Below are positions 9,036-21,192 of a stretch of DNA of 64,000 nt, piece by piece. Location of the stretch: NCBI RefSeq assembly GCF_000237925.1, contig NC_031495.1, positions 7,665,852 through 7,729,851 on the forward strand, in the 5' to 3' direction. The notes under the pieces were generated by a model. That model made no database searches, was not told where the DNA came from, and saw only the letters and a list, made by a program, of their open reading frames with translations. This stretch comes from Schistosoma mansoni (taxonomy: Eukaryota > Platyhelminthes > Trematoda > Strigeidida > Schistosomatidae). Positions within the stretch are counted from its first letter, which is position 1; every line of letters starts with the position of its first letter. A program made the translations under genes and the position numbers.

Positions 9036-11600
9036 GCAGTTAAGAGAATTTTATTGTCACTATACGGTAAACAGTCTCAGTATTTTAGAATACTTTTAAA
9101 ATTATCAGTGATTGAAATAACCTCAAGCTTAAAGCTTCCATACATGATGTCACAATAGGTAACAAATAACTTAAATAACCTTATGAGCTATTTTTTAATT
9201 GGTTCCGAATTTCGTATCTCTTTTCTTTTATGCTCTGGAAGGATTATAGCAACTATCCTACAACTAATTTCGATTACGGTTAATTTTGGTTAAACCCTTT
9301 TATTAACTTACTTAATAGACATTGTCATTTGGATAGTAACAATTTGCATATATCTTTGTACAATTATGATCACTAGAGCACATGACAAACTCTAACCAAA
9401 ACGTTGATTGTTTAAATATCATTCGAGGACTCATCCTCCTCCCCATATATGTATGCACTCAAGTCCTATTATTAGCTTTTGCTTTGTCTTGCAGCGCTAT
9501 TATACAGTTTGACTATAAATTTGCCTATGTAATTTGCTCGCTGATACTTACTCTTGTGCTTGTAGCTTTGTGGACTGTGTTATTTGATAATAAACTGTAA
9601 TTGCAGCTTCTCTTTGTCTTTTGATTCCATGCACCGTTGAGATTTGTGTTATAACGGTTATTGAGGTGAAAGATTAGCGAAGCGTTGCACTACAAGATAA
9701 TGCATAATATAAAAATTTGTCAGTAAGTAGATGAATAAGTGAACTCCAGTTTTTTTTGGATGGATGTAAAATATTGCCAATTAAATTAATGTTTGGTAAG
9801 TTTAATTACTTACCAAATGGTTGACAATTATGTTGACAATTCCATAGTTAATAAATCACTTCAATACTCTCAGTAAACAATTTCTATTAAATCAGTTCAA
9901 TGGAAGTAAACAGATTACTAACTATGATCATCATGATATACTCCATTCTATTGACATAGTGTTCATTGTCAATACACACAATAAACAAACTATCAAGTGA
10001 GTGTACTATTCATATTTAATAATGTCAAGTTACAATATGGTCATTAATTACACTTATCTGGTGATGAATAGTGGAATTCCGAATAAACGTTTCGGTTTTG
10101 TTTTCATACAGATAACAGTATTTGTTTTTTTTTACAAAACTTTGTGAATTGAATGTCTCCGATTTAGATCACACCCCACAGAAATTATCACATCTATCAT
10201 CATCATGAATACTGTATCTCGATTTCGTTCATTCAGTACAAGGTTATCACTAATGTCAGGATCATGCACATGGAAACTCAAGTTGATTTCCAAATGAGTT
10301 CAATTGTGAAGACAAACTCTACAGGTATATTCAACATTTAATCAAACAAATGATAATCAGTCAAGTGTTTAAGTTAATCAGTAGTGTATCATTTACTCGG
10401 ATCTCATCACAATCCACGTTAACATTAGTCTCGTCGACCAGTTGAATAAAATCTTTTCTTCGTATAAGCACACAAGCTGTCATCTTATTTCGTGACAGAT
10501 GTATCATTTACTCAATTTGTGAAATGATATTTCAGTGGTTTTCATGTATTGACAAAACTATTCTGATCATATTTGATTTGATTTGAGTGTTTACATTGTA
10601 CTGTGGTAGGTAAACAGAATGAACGCGATATATCTCACATAGATAGATCATTAAGTTAACATTGGAAGTTATTTAGCTATGAGGAACTAGTACAAATATT
10701 TACACAGCTAAGATTTACCATCTATAAAGCTTACATTAAAAGTTCTCTCACTTTATCTAGACTTCAATTGATTTAACATTCCCTACTATACAGCTACCAA
10801 GTAGTGTGTACTTGCTCCAGAAATTATTCCATAATGTGTGTAATAGCTTAAAGTGTAATTAAGAAATTAGGAATTCTCTAGTGATCTTGAAATTCAGGAT
10901 ACTACTAGATGATGTTGTCTGTATGTATTCAATAAAATGTAACTCTTCGGAAAGTTGAAGTTTTCATGTAGTGAGCTCAAAAGTTGAGAAATAGAAATTA
11001 AATGTTTCATTTATATATTGGGGGAGTTTTCCAAACAAATATGGACTTTTGATTCAGTTCAGACTTTCATATGCACTCTGACAACCTTATTGTAAGATCG
11101 CATATTGGCATAATTTGTATCGATTTTCTTTTAGTTAGATCATCAAGCCCTCATATTTTTAATATCTGAAGTAAAAAAGTGGACACAAGTAACTGAGAGA
11201 GTTTATCAGGCCTCGTTCGATGACCGAGCGATATTCTCAAATAGGGAAACGGCAATGGCGGACTCTTTCCAAATGTCTTATTACCAAAATCTAAAGGGGC
11301 AATTTAATGAAGTGCACATTACAAACCGACTTTAGTTGGCCTTTATTCTGATGCTTTGATTTCATTCACCTGCAGTATGAACGAGATTAGAAGAAATGAC
11401 CGTTTCATTGAATTAAAACCATTTGGCATAATGAAAACTTCGATAAATTGGTTATACTTATCTGGATTCTAATGCGTTGAGAATGATATTCCTTATTAAG
11501 GATTGTTTGAAAACAAAAACTAATTTAAAAGTACCGACGATTTCCAACATAAAATTCAACCAAAATTTTAAATTAAAAATTCCAAAGATACCATAATAAG
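9036..11600. other. No recognised gene or repeat
   Basis: About 2.5 kb of AT-rich DNA. The only item worth noting is a 72-codon hydrophobic ORF at 9382-9600. Otherwise I see nothing. Confidence 0.45.
9382..9600 (+). CDS. Small hydrophobic ORF, doubtful
   Basis: 72 codons. Residues about 15-42 and 47-68 are strongly hydrophobic, like two membrane segments (LILLPIYVCTQVLLLAFAL and SLILTLVLVALW). An AATAAA signal overlaps the stop codon. There is no detectable relative in the window and no splice context. It could be a real short gene, a last exon, or part of the transcribed end of a mobile element. I do not recognise it. Confidence 0.2.
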   Translation: MTNSNQNVDCLNIIRGLILLPIYVCTQVLLLAFALSCSAIIQFDYKFAYVICSLILTLVLVALWTVLFDNKL

Positions 11601-11610
11601 TTTAAAAAAC

Positions 11611-12300
11611 GACCGTCCAGTGATTCCAGGTTTTCAATAGTGGTATAACTTAAATTGGTTCATGAATTCAACTACTGAAGTTACTACAATCCCCACAAAT
11701 CCTCACTGTGATAATAATTATGTGCTCAGTGGTGACTAGCATCAAGATGGATTTCCTGAAGTTCTAGTGAGAAGCCGTGACTAGTGGATTCCAATAGTGT
11801 CGTGTGGAGACATTCACCCACATCAGACAATAGATGAAGGGTTGCACAAGATCATGGATAGGTTAAAGTTAGACATTAACGTCGTTGGATGCCATCTCAG
11901 TGGTCTACATGTTAAGCATTCACACGCAAGACCAAAGGTTCTGAATTCGGTGAAAGCCATGAATACTTGATTTTGAGACTTAAACTGGCATCCAACGTGT
12001 TGATGTCTAACTTCAATCAACTAACAATATTTTGTGACGACGTTCTTTTCCCAATGTGGATAGCTATTTCACATCAGACACGGTTGAACTATACTGATCA
12101 TAGCTTTTAACTAGAACTCCTGGAGTTGAATAATAAAGCTAGCCACTAGTGAGAACATTATTAATATCAGTCCTAGGGGGATTTATAGAGGTTGTTGAAG
12201 ATAGTTCCATATTAGGATGAAACAGTCGTCTATCCTTTCCGGATTTTCAAAGGTGGTCTAGCTAAGATCAATTCGTGGTTTAAACTATGCGAGTCATACA
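11611..12300 (+). repeat. Two or three decayed tRNA-type SINE pieces
   Basis: 11611-11660 is a SINE tail (gaccgtccagtgattccagg, ttttcaatagtggt). 11860-12010 contains a tRNA-like head (tcagtggtctacatgttaag, then ggttctgaattc). 12190-12270 is another hammerhead remnant (ttccatattaggatgaaaca, gtcgtctat) plus tail 'aaaggtggtctagct'. The segment near 12110-12150 (actagaactcctggagttg, ccactagtgag) recurs at 2660, 31270 and 32760, so the full unit is longer than the tRNA and ribozyme parts. Confidence 0.55.
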
Positions 12301-13265
12301 GTCTACATAAATCCCCTATAGTGATAAGACTTTTACTATCAACTTTAAATGATTCATTAGTGTAAAGCCATGGTAAGGCGCTTGCTAAAAAGCAATATTT
12401 ACTCATTCATTTTGTTCGATAAATACATAATGAGAAATGCAGTTAATCGATCAGTAGCTATCACAGTACAATATCCATCACAATCTATTTATGGTTGGCC
12501 AGCTGTTAACTTACAATTTAAAAAAAGGAATGGGCAGTAAGTAATGGCTTAGGTTCTTTCAGATTTATTTTCAAATAGTTTTCTGATTAGTGATACTGAA
12601 GTTATTATAAGCTACATTGGTTTGTTAGCTACGATTTGATTTTAATCAAAATTTTAGAACTATTACAAATTACTTGGTTGCAGAACAATAACTTGAAATG
12701 ATAGGGAAAGCTATAAAGACTTTCATTGAAGTTATCCAATTGTACTCAACTTATTAAGGAATAAGGTAGTATACAGTAAATCTTATCGACTAAGTTAACA
12801 TTGACAAACTGTGCTATTCTAAAGGACAGTTATTTTTAAATGGACAGACTGGTTTCAGTGCTGTATTATATGTACTTTAAACTTCTTAGGGATTATCAGT
12901 ATGAAGTGGCTATTAGGCTGTTATAGTGAGTGCTAAAACTCAAGACATATATGCTGATGACATCTTGTGAAATGACTTTGAAAAATTACTCATTTGGATG
13001 TTAAATATCAGTTAGTCAGTTATACACAAGGTAGAATCACCTATACATCCATCCGTTGGTCCTAGTTTCCACAACACATCAGTACAGTGAGATAAGATCA
13101 TGAAGACGAACAGTCAATTAGAAGTAGAAGTACTAATGTTAGTAATAGTAAAAAAGAATAAGCATATAAAATATGATTGAAAACAACGGATTACTTATCA
13201 GAATGATAGACTGTTGGGGAAGCATCTAGCCTTCACCAAAAATGGTACACGTTAGTAAGAAAAAG
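12301..13265. other. No recognised feature; ends at palindrome P2 boundary
   Basis: About 960 bp without gene evidence. Its right edge is the exact outer end of the left arm of palindrome P2. Sequence left of 13266 has no counterpart beyond 25492. Confidence 0.5.
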
Positions 13266-15532
13266 CCGAAAAGCTGTGGAAACAGCAGTGATATCCGCTA
13301 GTGAGGTAAGCCATAAGGTCAGGGAGAAACAATGGATCTCGGCAGCATCAACCACACTGATAGATGCTCGAAAACTCATCCCACCTGGCTCTGAACATAA
13401 CGAAGAGCGGAGTCAGCTTAAGCAAAGACTAATAAGAAGCCTACGCAATGATCGTGAACAGTGGTGGGTAGCGAAAGCAAGAGAGATGGAAAAGGCAGCG
13501 GCAATAGGTAACAGCAGACAGCTATTCAGACTTATTAAAGAAACCGGCATTAGGAACCCAACTATTGGCGAAACTATCTCAGACAAAGATGGGCATATCA
13601 TTCATTCTCAATCCAGGAGATTGGATCGATGGGCAGAACACTTTAGGGATCAGTTCAACTGGCCTTCAGCCACACTTCAGTTACCCACGATCCCCAGTCG
13701 TCCTGAGTGGCAAATTGAGGTAAGTCCTCCAACTCTCTACGAGGTTGAAAAAGCTATAGGAGATCTAAAGCGAGGGAGAGCCGCAGGCCCTGACAGGTTT
13801 ACCCCTGAGATTTTTAAGGATGGTGGTCCAGTACTAGCAACGAGATTGACTGAGGTTTTAGGTAGAATCTGGGAACTGGACGTAATTCCATCTGACTGGT
13901 CCCAATCACTGATTGTGCCAGTCTATAAGAAAGGACAAAAGTCCTCCTGTGACAATCACAGAGGAATCAGTTTGACTAATATAGTGTCTAAAATATTAGC
14001 TTCAATAATACTTAGGCGCCTAACCAAAGCTCGTGAAGAGCAGACTAGAGGAAACCAGGCTGCTTTTCGACCTGGACGTAGTTGCATAGACCAGATATTC
14101 ACTCTACGTCAGGTCCTAGAACATAGACACACATTCAGACGCCCCACAATAGTAGTATTTCTTGACCTTAAGGCGGCATTTGACTCAGTTGATCGTGAGG
14201 TTCTATGGCAGTGTTTGTCAGTGAAAGGAGTACCAAAGAAGTACATTAACCTCATAAAGGCTCTCTACTCGAACACAACTGGTCGAGTTAGAGCCTATGG
14301 CGAACTGTCATCAGAATTGGTTACCTCAAATGGTGTTCGTCAGGGCTGTCCACTCTCCCCATTCTTGTTTAACTTTGTCGTTGACATGCTTTTAGAGATA
14401 TCACTTTCATCATCTCAGTCTTCAGGAGTTGGACTTTTACCGGGAGATTCACTTGTTGACTTAGAATACGCCGACGACATAGTTTTATTCGGTGAAGACG
14501 CTGACAAAATGCAGAGTCTTCTGACCACTATAAGCAACAATGCAGGCATGTTCGGGATGCGATTTTCTCCCTCGAAGTGCAAAATGTTACTTCAGGATTG
14601 GGTTGCATCGACACCTGAACTAATGATAGGGAATGAAGTAGTTGAGCGTGTTGACAGCTTCACTTATCTTGGGAGTCTCATCAGCCCTTGTGGTCTGGTG
14701 TGTGACGAAATCTCAGCACGGATACAGAAGGCTCGTCTAGCTTTCGCCAACTTGCGCCATTTATGGCGTAGGCTAGATATCCGTCTAGCAACAAAAGGAC
14801 GGGTTTACTGTGCTGTCCTACTTTATGGCAGTGAAACATGACCGATAAGAGTAGAGGATATTCGTAGGCTACTAGTGTTCGATCATAGGTGTCTTCGACG
14901 CATTGCTCGTATATCCGGGGACCACCGGGTAAGTAATGCAGATGTTAGGAAACGGGTACTAGGTAAGGATGGCAAATCGATTGATGGAGTAGTGAAACTT
15001 CATCAGTTGAGATGGCTGGGACACGTGTTACGTATGCCCAACCACCGACTGCCCCGACGTGCAATGCTTTATGGTGTAGGAGCAGGTTGGAAGAAAGCTA
15101 GGGGTGGCCAGACCAAAACATGGCATAAATCCATGAAGTCGCTGACAAGTGGACTGGGCCGTGTTGGTAGGTGTAGACTACCTGGTTGGGATTCGCGAGA
15201 TGATAGCAACCGATGGTTAGAGACCTTGAATGACATGGCTCAAAATCGTTTGCAATGGCGAAGGTGCATACACTCTTTGTGTTCTACCAAATTCTAATCT
15301 TCTGAATTCTTCATGTCCCTATCCTTTTTCTCTTTCTAAATTTATTTCACCGTATTATACTCCTTCAATAACATCTTCAAATCCTTACCTTTCACATAAT
15401 ACTTATACTCTTACTACTTCTACCAATATGGGATTTGAATCGACAACTTCATCTCTGTGCTAATGTGGTATGGCAACTCGAACTGATGTACGTACGTACG
15501 AAGTTCTACGTTGTAACTGACTGACTGACTGG
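13266..15532 (+). mobile_element. RTE-clade LINE (SR3/Perere-3-like), 5'-missing copy in left arm
   Basis: Begins abruptly at the palindrome edge in the middle of the RT reading frame. It continues through the RT domain, the C-terminal block and a 3' UTR that ends in a short (TGAC)n run at 15517-15532. Terminal short tandem repeats are usual for RTE elements. The endonuclease part is absent here but present in the right-hand copy. The missing 5' part therefore reflects the palindrome breakpoint rather than ordinary LINE truncation. Confidence 0.85.
13276..15297 (+). pseudogene. LINE reverse transcriptase, interrupted
   Basis: One reading frame carries RT motifs in order: GRAAGPDRFTPEIF, a NHRGISLTN block, FRPGRSCIDQI, DLKAAFDSVD, GVRQGCPLSPFLF, and the catalytic LEYADDIVLF near 14460-14490. 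After VLLYGSET a TGA at 14839-14841 replaces the Trp expected in this family. The same frame then goes on for 152 more codons (FDHRCLRRIARI, LHQLRWLGHVLRMP, RCRLPGW) to 15297. A few codons just before VLLYG also seem missing compared with relatives (CAAVRSVLLYG in the usual form). Both lesions are shared with the right-arm copy. Confidence 0.85.
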
Positions 15533-15922
15533 ATTGTGGTTTTATACCATTACTGTTATAGTTCCTTTTTAATGATAATAAAAATATCTGGGTGACGGTC
15601 GTTTGCAAGCGTTGAATGTAAACCCCCTACTTCATGCTGCTTGTGTTTCGGATTTCAAGTATATATTCTCTAGATTAAACCCCACCCTTCCTACTTTGAT
15701 TAAGACTTAGTAAATAGACCTGTGGTTAAAAAATGAGTGACACAGCGTGTTATTGTCTTGTACTCTTTGGTTTTTCATAATAAACACCAACAAACTCTGT
15801 GTTTTTATCTTCCTATTGGTGTTAAGCACTGCAAATTTTCAATCACTTTTTAGCAAATATACATCATGAAAAGATTGCCTTGATATCACCTAATATTCAC
15901 AAATATTTTTAAGCTGGACGGT

Positions 15923-15991
15923 GGCTAGCAGTAGAATTTAGGACGCTCGTTTCGTTCTATTTAAGACTCCTCACCTAGAGATACCTGCTTC
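15923..15991 (-). ncRNA. Hammerhead remnant in left arm
   Basis: Minus strand reads gcaggtatctctag, GTGAGGAG (CTGANGAG expected), TCTTAAATAGAA, CGAAAC, GAGC, GTC, CTAAATTCTACTGCTAGCC. Order and spacing are those of the SMalpha ribozyme, but the first core base is changed and stem II pairs poorly. A second, partial piece on the opposite strand lies at 16025-16066 (cgtttt...aaacgcgtgtcctaaattcc). Confidence 0.6.
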
Positions 15992-16793
15992 CCAGTGTTT
16001 GTGTTCACATCGAAACTCCAAACCACTACGTTTTGCTTCAAACGCGTGTCCTAAATTCCTACTCCACTAATTTAACCTAAACTGTCCATATTTAAATAGG
16101 TCAATACTATTGAAATGGTAAGGCTATCTGTTCAGTGCTCACTTGTGGTGAGTTCATCATTGAACATTATGGCAAGAATGCTATAACATCGTGGTTGGTG
16201 TTGCTAAGATGTTTTGATACTGTGTTAAATATGATAATAAACTGATTAATTTTCATCTCTATCATCAAATGCTACCAAGTTGATACCAACCTATTTTTCA
16301 TAAGGATGTCAAATAACTTAACCATCCAGCTCACAGAATGAAACTCCACCAAAAGAATTCACCTAAGTTATAAATCTTCACCACCATCCTAACTTACTAT
16401 ATGTTTTCCCACCTTAAATCCATATACATCAGTGAATAATATCTTCATAGGACTTGCATTCATAACACTACCAACTCATATTGATCATTTTATTTTGGAA
16501 AACAAAACACCGTTTTCCTTCTGCACATCAAGATGAAATGACTTGAAAATGATAATCAAATTTTACTTATATTGATGTAGTCAAAATTGACATTATCATT
16601 TTTATGTCCTGAGCAGACGTAGACAGACTGTGACTGGCATTTCACATGTTCCATGCAATATCATTTAGAAATATCCATATGTATTTAACAATGAGGTGAT
16701 CTAAAATTATTTCTGAGAAACATGACACGTAAAAATTTTCATTAAATATGTTTTGCAGTAGATGACATTGATTTTTATTTGGTAGGTATTATT

Positions 16794-17565
16794 GGCGAGA
16801 TTATAATTTATGGACGACCTTTGAACGAATCTTAAGTAACCTTGAGAAATGTCAGCCAGTCAGTAAACAGTCAGCATAGAGTAAAAGTATATTATACAAA
16901 ACCAAATAATCAAAGTGAATACACCTCTTTTATATAGTCCAAAAACTTGTCAAGGTTAGAAAAAGGTTCAAAGGTTTTAAAATCCTTATGCATAAGGTAG
17001 AGGAACTCATCCATATGGCTCCATAATAGTTGGTCTCTGGAACCATGATAAGGTCATAAAAACCTTCTCAACCTCAACCACATAGCTTCATTATTGTTTG
17101 TGTGTACTCCGGTTGTGTAAGTTTATAATTTTTATTATGGGTAAGTCCCTACAATACTCATACCACTGCACAGCCGAAGCTTCAGTAACATCTGTAATTA
17201 TTGCAGACAATGTTACTGGTGCTTTTATTATACAGTTGGCGGCAATTATTATGATATGCCTTAGTCTCAATCTGGATCGGGCGATTAAGGTTCCCATTCT
17301 AGCAAACGTCTTCCTTCAACATATATTACATCGAAGGACAATATCACGATGGTTTGCACAAGGTCTACAAGTTATTTAATACTCGTAATTACAAATACAG
17401 AAACTCCTTAGTAGTTTCATTTGTTGTAGCCGCTTAATTGTTAAGTCTTCTCTACAATTCTCTGTGAACCGATCGTACATGAGCAGCAGGTACTGAAATT
17501 GGCGCCGTGACCTTGAAATCCCTCAAACTCTTCTGATTGGTCCGTCCATAAATTATAGTCTCGCC
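16794..17565. mobile_element. Non-autonomous DNA transposon with TIRs, left-arm copy
   Basis: The ends are inverted repeats of about 27 bp: ggcgagattataatttatgg then acgacc on the left, and the inverse of ggcgagactataatttatgg then acggacc on the right. The differences are one substitution plus one base near the inner end. The flanking octamers gtattatt (16786-16793) and gtaatatt (17566-17573) agree at 6 of 8 positions and look like an aged 8-bp target duplication. No transposase is encoded. An 8-bp duplication would fit hAT or Merlin-type elements, but I cannot place the family. Confidence 0.68.
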
Positions 17566-19023
17566 GTAATATTCCTGTTTAGTCAAACATCTTTTTAATG
17601 ATGAGCTACTTCATGTATTAGTGCATGAGTTAAGCACTAATGGTGTTCACCAGAAAGACAACAAAAAGTTCCACTCTTAAATCATCTAGATCATGAAACA
17701 CATCATGAAAAAATTGTTTTTCAGAAATTACTGGTATACTGAAATTAAAATTAAGTAATAAAGTTAGTTACATGAAATATAAGCTTTTCATTTAGTGGTA
17801 AGCTGAAATTCCACTGCTTTGTATATGAAACAAGTAAATTTCTAAAGAGATCATACTTGATAGGCTATTTCATTGTCTCAGTAAGTTTCTAATACAAATC
17901 TTGAAAAGGATGAAAATAAAAATATCACATTTATGTATAGTGAATAGTGGTTAATATTTCATTAGATCAACTACCCATATCTCTATATTGATTAGTCACT
18001 GCGTATCGCTTGGTACCTAGAGATGGTTAAAATATGTCGACCAAGTTGAAGTGTGGTCATTAATCTAAGAGACTCAACATGTCCTGGAGTATATTTATGT
18101 ATTCATCTGGTCGAAAGGAATCAGGAACTTTCAAAATAACTTGTAAAGAAAGCAACTTGACACCACTCTAGACTATATTTGTTATTGGAATAGCTGTAGG
18201 ATATCAAGCGGAAGCATTCTTTGTAATCATCTATAAGGTATATTTTCAAACTCAACGTTTCTATCGTCTGAAGATGTGAATACATTCAGTTTAATAATAA
18301 TAGGCGTAAGTAATGTAGCCCAATTATCAAGTACATGCTTAATTACTTGATCTTGAGCTGAGCTATTTGCGTAAAGACTAGAGAATCACCATTCAATGAG
18401 GTAGTTATGACGTGCACCACCTATACACAGACATCATCCAGGATGCGCGATGTTGATGAATGTAGGCGTAAACTACAAGCAAAGTAGTGGGATAAGAGAT
18501 AGCCAAACCTAGATACGGCACCAGTCTGTAAGTTTGTTGACTGTCGGACTGAGCCATATTTTTTTAGATCTATACTATTTGGTTGAGATCCAAGCGATTC
18601 TTGTAACTAGTTGCAAGCCTAATCTGTTAAAAGTGAGTAGGGGAAGTATAAAGTTATCACTTCAATATTTTATTTTATAACTATGTCCAGCTTATGTAGG
18701 GATATATAAAGACGGGTTTTTTATCATTTAAATCTGAAAAGCTGAATCTCTAATGAACTCAGTTTAAAACCAGTATGGAAATAAATTCTAGCACACAAAT
18801 TATTTTTATTTTCATTACTTAAGCTAAGAGGTATGTTGTCTACGCCTAGTTACCATCTAACTGGATATGTAGTTGCGGGATTAGGATTAGGAATAATTAG
18901 AATAAGTCTAGAAAATCACGAAATCATCAACTATTTGTTTAAGCTGTTTTAAAAATAACGCACTTTCTAGTTTGGGTTCATGAGATAACCATAATCACAG
19001 CCAAAACTATATATATATATATA

Positions 19024-19713
19024 GGCCTCAACATACACAAAGGAAAAACAACAAGATTCTCAAATACAACACGGAGAACACCAACCCAATCACACTTGAT
19101 GGCGAAACTCTGGAAGAGGTGGAAACATTCACGTACCTGAGAAGCATCATTGATAGGCAAGGAGGATCGGATGCAGATGTAAAGGCGAGGATTGGCAAAG
19201 CAAGGGCAGCATTTCTACAATTGAAGAACATATAGAATTCGAAACAACTGTCAACTAACTTCAAAATGACAATCTTCAATACGAACATCAAGACAGTCCT
19301 ACTTTACGGAACTGAAACGTGGAGAACTACTACATCCATCATCAAGAAGGTACAATTATTTATAAACAGTCGTATACGCAAAATACTCAACATTCACTGG
19401 CCGGATACTATCAGCAACAGCGTTTTATGGAAGAGGACAAACCAGCTTCCAGCTGAAGAGGAAATTAGGAAAAGACGTTGGAAGTGGATAGGACATATAT
19501 TGAGGAAATCACCGAACTGCATCACGAGGCAATCCCTAACTTGGAATCCGGAAGGGAAGCGGAAAAGAGGAAGGTCAAAGAACACATTACGTAGGGAAAT
19601 AGAAGCTGATATGAAGAGGATGAATAACAACTGGAAATAATCGCCCAGGACAGGGTTGGATGGAGAATACTGGTGTGCGGCCTATCCCCCTTCACGAGGG
19701 GTAACAGGCGTAA
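19024..19713 (+). repeat. SR2-like RTE LINE, 3'-end fragment
   Basis: C-terminal RTE coding remnant. A broken stretch (LDGETLEEVETFTYL, GGSDADVKARIGKA) is followed by an open 124-codon run at 19266-19640 with [44 protein letters not shown] and [15 protein letters not shown]. It ends with 'cgaggggtaacaggcgtaag' and a (TA)n tail at 19714-19762. It aligns closely with the element at 52340-55560 and is 5'-truncated. Confidence 0.85.

Positions 19714-19762
<49 letters not shown>
19714..19762. repeat. (TA)n microsatellite
   Basis: About 24 uninterrupted TA repeats directly after the LINE fragment; probably its 3' simple-repeat tail, expanded. Confidence 0.9.
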
Positions 19763-19763
<1 letters not shown>

Positions 19764-21192
19764 GTCAATAGTATTATTATCATTCAATCAGATTGGGATC
19801 AACAATGGACACTCAGAAACTAAATCCTTCCATTCCGATGTTCCTATATCACATAGTTAATTGACTTTCTTGTTCAATTTGTCAACAATATTTCTGTAGT
19901 TAGTTTTGCTTGAAGAATCTTTTCTACTTTTCTATTTAGTAAATTTATTTGACTGATGATGCTAAAAGCATTTATAGATTACATTATGTCAAATAGAACA
20001 AACTAAGCGTAAACTAGATTAGTTAACCTTTTTCTTTTGTAACTTTGATTTAGGTCCACTGAAAAACAAAATAAGTATCCATTGAAATCAATGTTTTTTA
20101 AAAACGAGAAATCAAATCTATATATATATCTTCACCTTAGAATTTAAGCAATTATTTTAAATCGAATATGACACGCAATACATATATACACGTAATATTG
20201 TTTTATTTGCTCCATTCTTTTCTTTCGACAAACAGCTCTCTGACCTTGATACTAAACTTATCTATTTTGTTTAATTCAAGGTACAATGTCTTTTAGGATG
20301 TTTATTTATTGACTATTTGTTTTATACCATTTAATCATGTGAATGATATATAGATATATGTATATATATCATCTTGATAGACATCAGATGATGAATCCAT
20401 AAACCTTATAAATTATAATAAACTTACCTGATTTCTATGATTCAATAAAGTAAATCCAAGTGAAATGAAGATTTTATGGGAAATTGGTTAGATTTAAAAA
20501 AAAAAAAGAAAAGTAAATGAATTGATTTATTTAAGAATTGACTTCAGGTTGAAAATCAGTTAAACTGTTAGGCGATTGATTTACTCCAGTTAGAAAACTT
20601 CTTAGTATTCTCAAACTTTTGATTATAAAGTCGTGTGACAAAATCTGATACCATTTAGTTATTCACTTGGAAATAACAATGTATATATAATAACTGAAGT
20701 TATTTAGAACATATATATATATATATTTTAACCATCTCTAGGTACCAAGCGATACGCAGTGACTAATCAATATAGAGATATGGGTAGTTGATCTAATGAA
20801 ATATTAACCACTATTCACTATACATAAATGTGATATTTTTATTTTCATCCTTTTCAAGATTTGTATTAGAAACTTACTGAGACAATGAAATAGCCTATCA
20901 AGTATGATCTCTTTAGAAATTTACTTGTTTCATATACAAAGCAGTGGAATTTCAGCTTACCACTAAATGAAAAGCTTATATTTCATGTAACTAACTTTAT
21001 TACTTAATTTTAATTTCAGTATACCAGTAATTTCTGAAAAACAATTTTTTCATGATGTGTTTCATGATCTAGATGATTTAAGAGTGGAACTTTTTGTTGT
21101 CTTTCTGGTGAACACCATTAGTGCTTAACTCATGCACTAATACATGAAGTAGCTCATCATTAAAAAGATGTTTGACTAAACAGGAATATTAC

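Larger units (their letters stand above)
13266..18035. repeat. Left arm of 4,770-bp palindrome P2
   Basis: Reverse complement of 20723-25492. Paired positions sum to 38758 from end to end, so there is no net indel over 4.77 kb. In the parts I compared I saw only two base differences: a Gly/Ala change in the LINE RT near 14062 and a silent change near 13707. The arm contains a LINE segment (to ~15532), a hammerhead remnant, a TIR transposon (16794-17565) and about 470 bp of further sequence. Outer edge is sharp at 13266; inner edge at 18035. Confidence 0.95.
18036..20722. other. Spacer of palindrome P2
   Basis: 2,687 bp of non-palindromic sequence between the arms. Only an SR2-like LINE fragment and simple repeats are recognisable. 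There is no host ORF. (TA)n runs occur at 19012-19022, 19714-19762 and 20708-20727, the last one touching the right arm's inner edge. Confidence 0.7.

Noticed and set aside
17098-17379. 93-codon ORF present in both palindrome arms (also 21379-21660)
   Set aside because: It lies inside the TIR transposon, overlaps an antisense ORF of similar length, and has no protein-like motif. It is seen twice only because the arms are copies.
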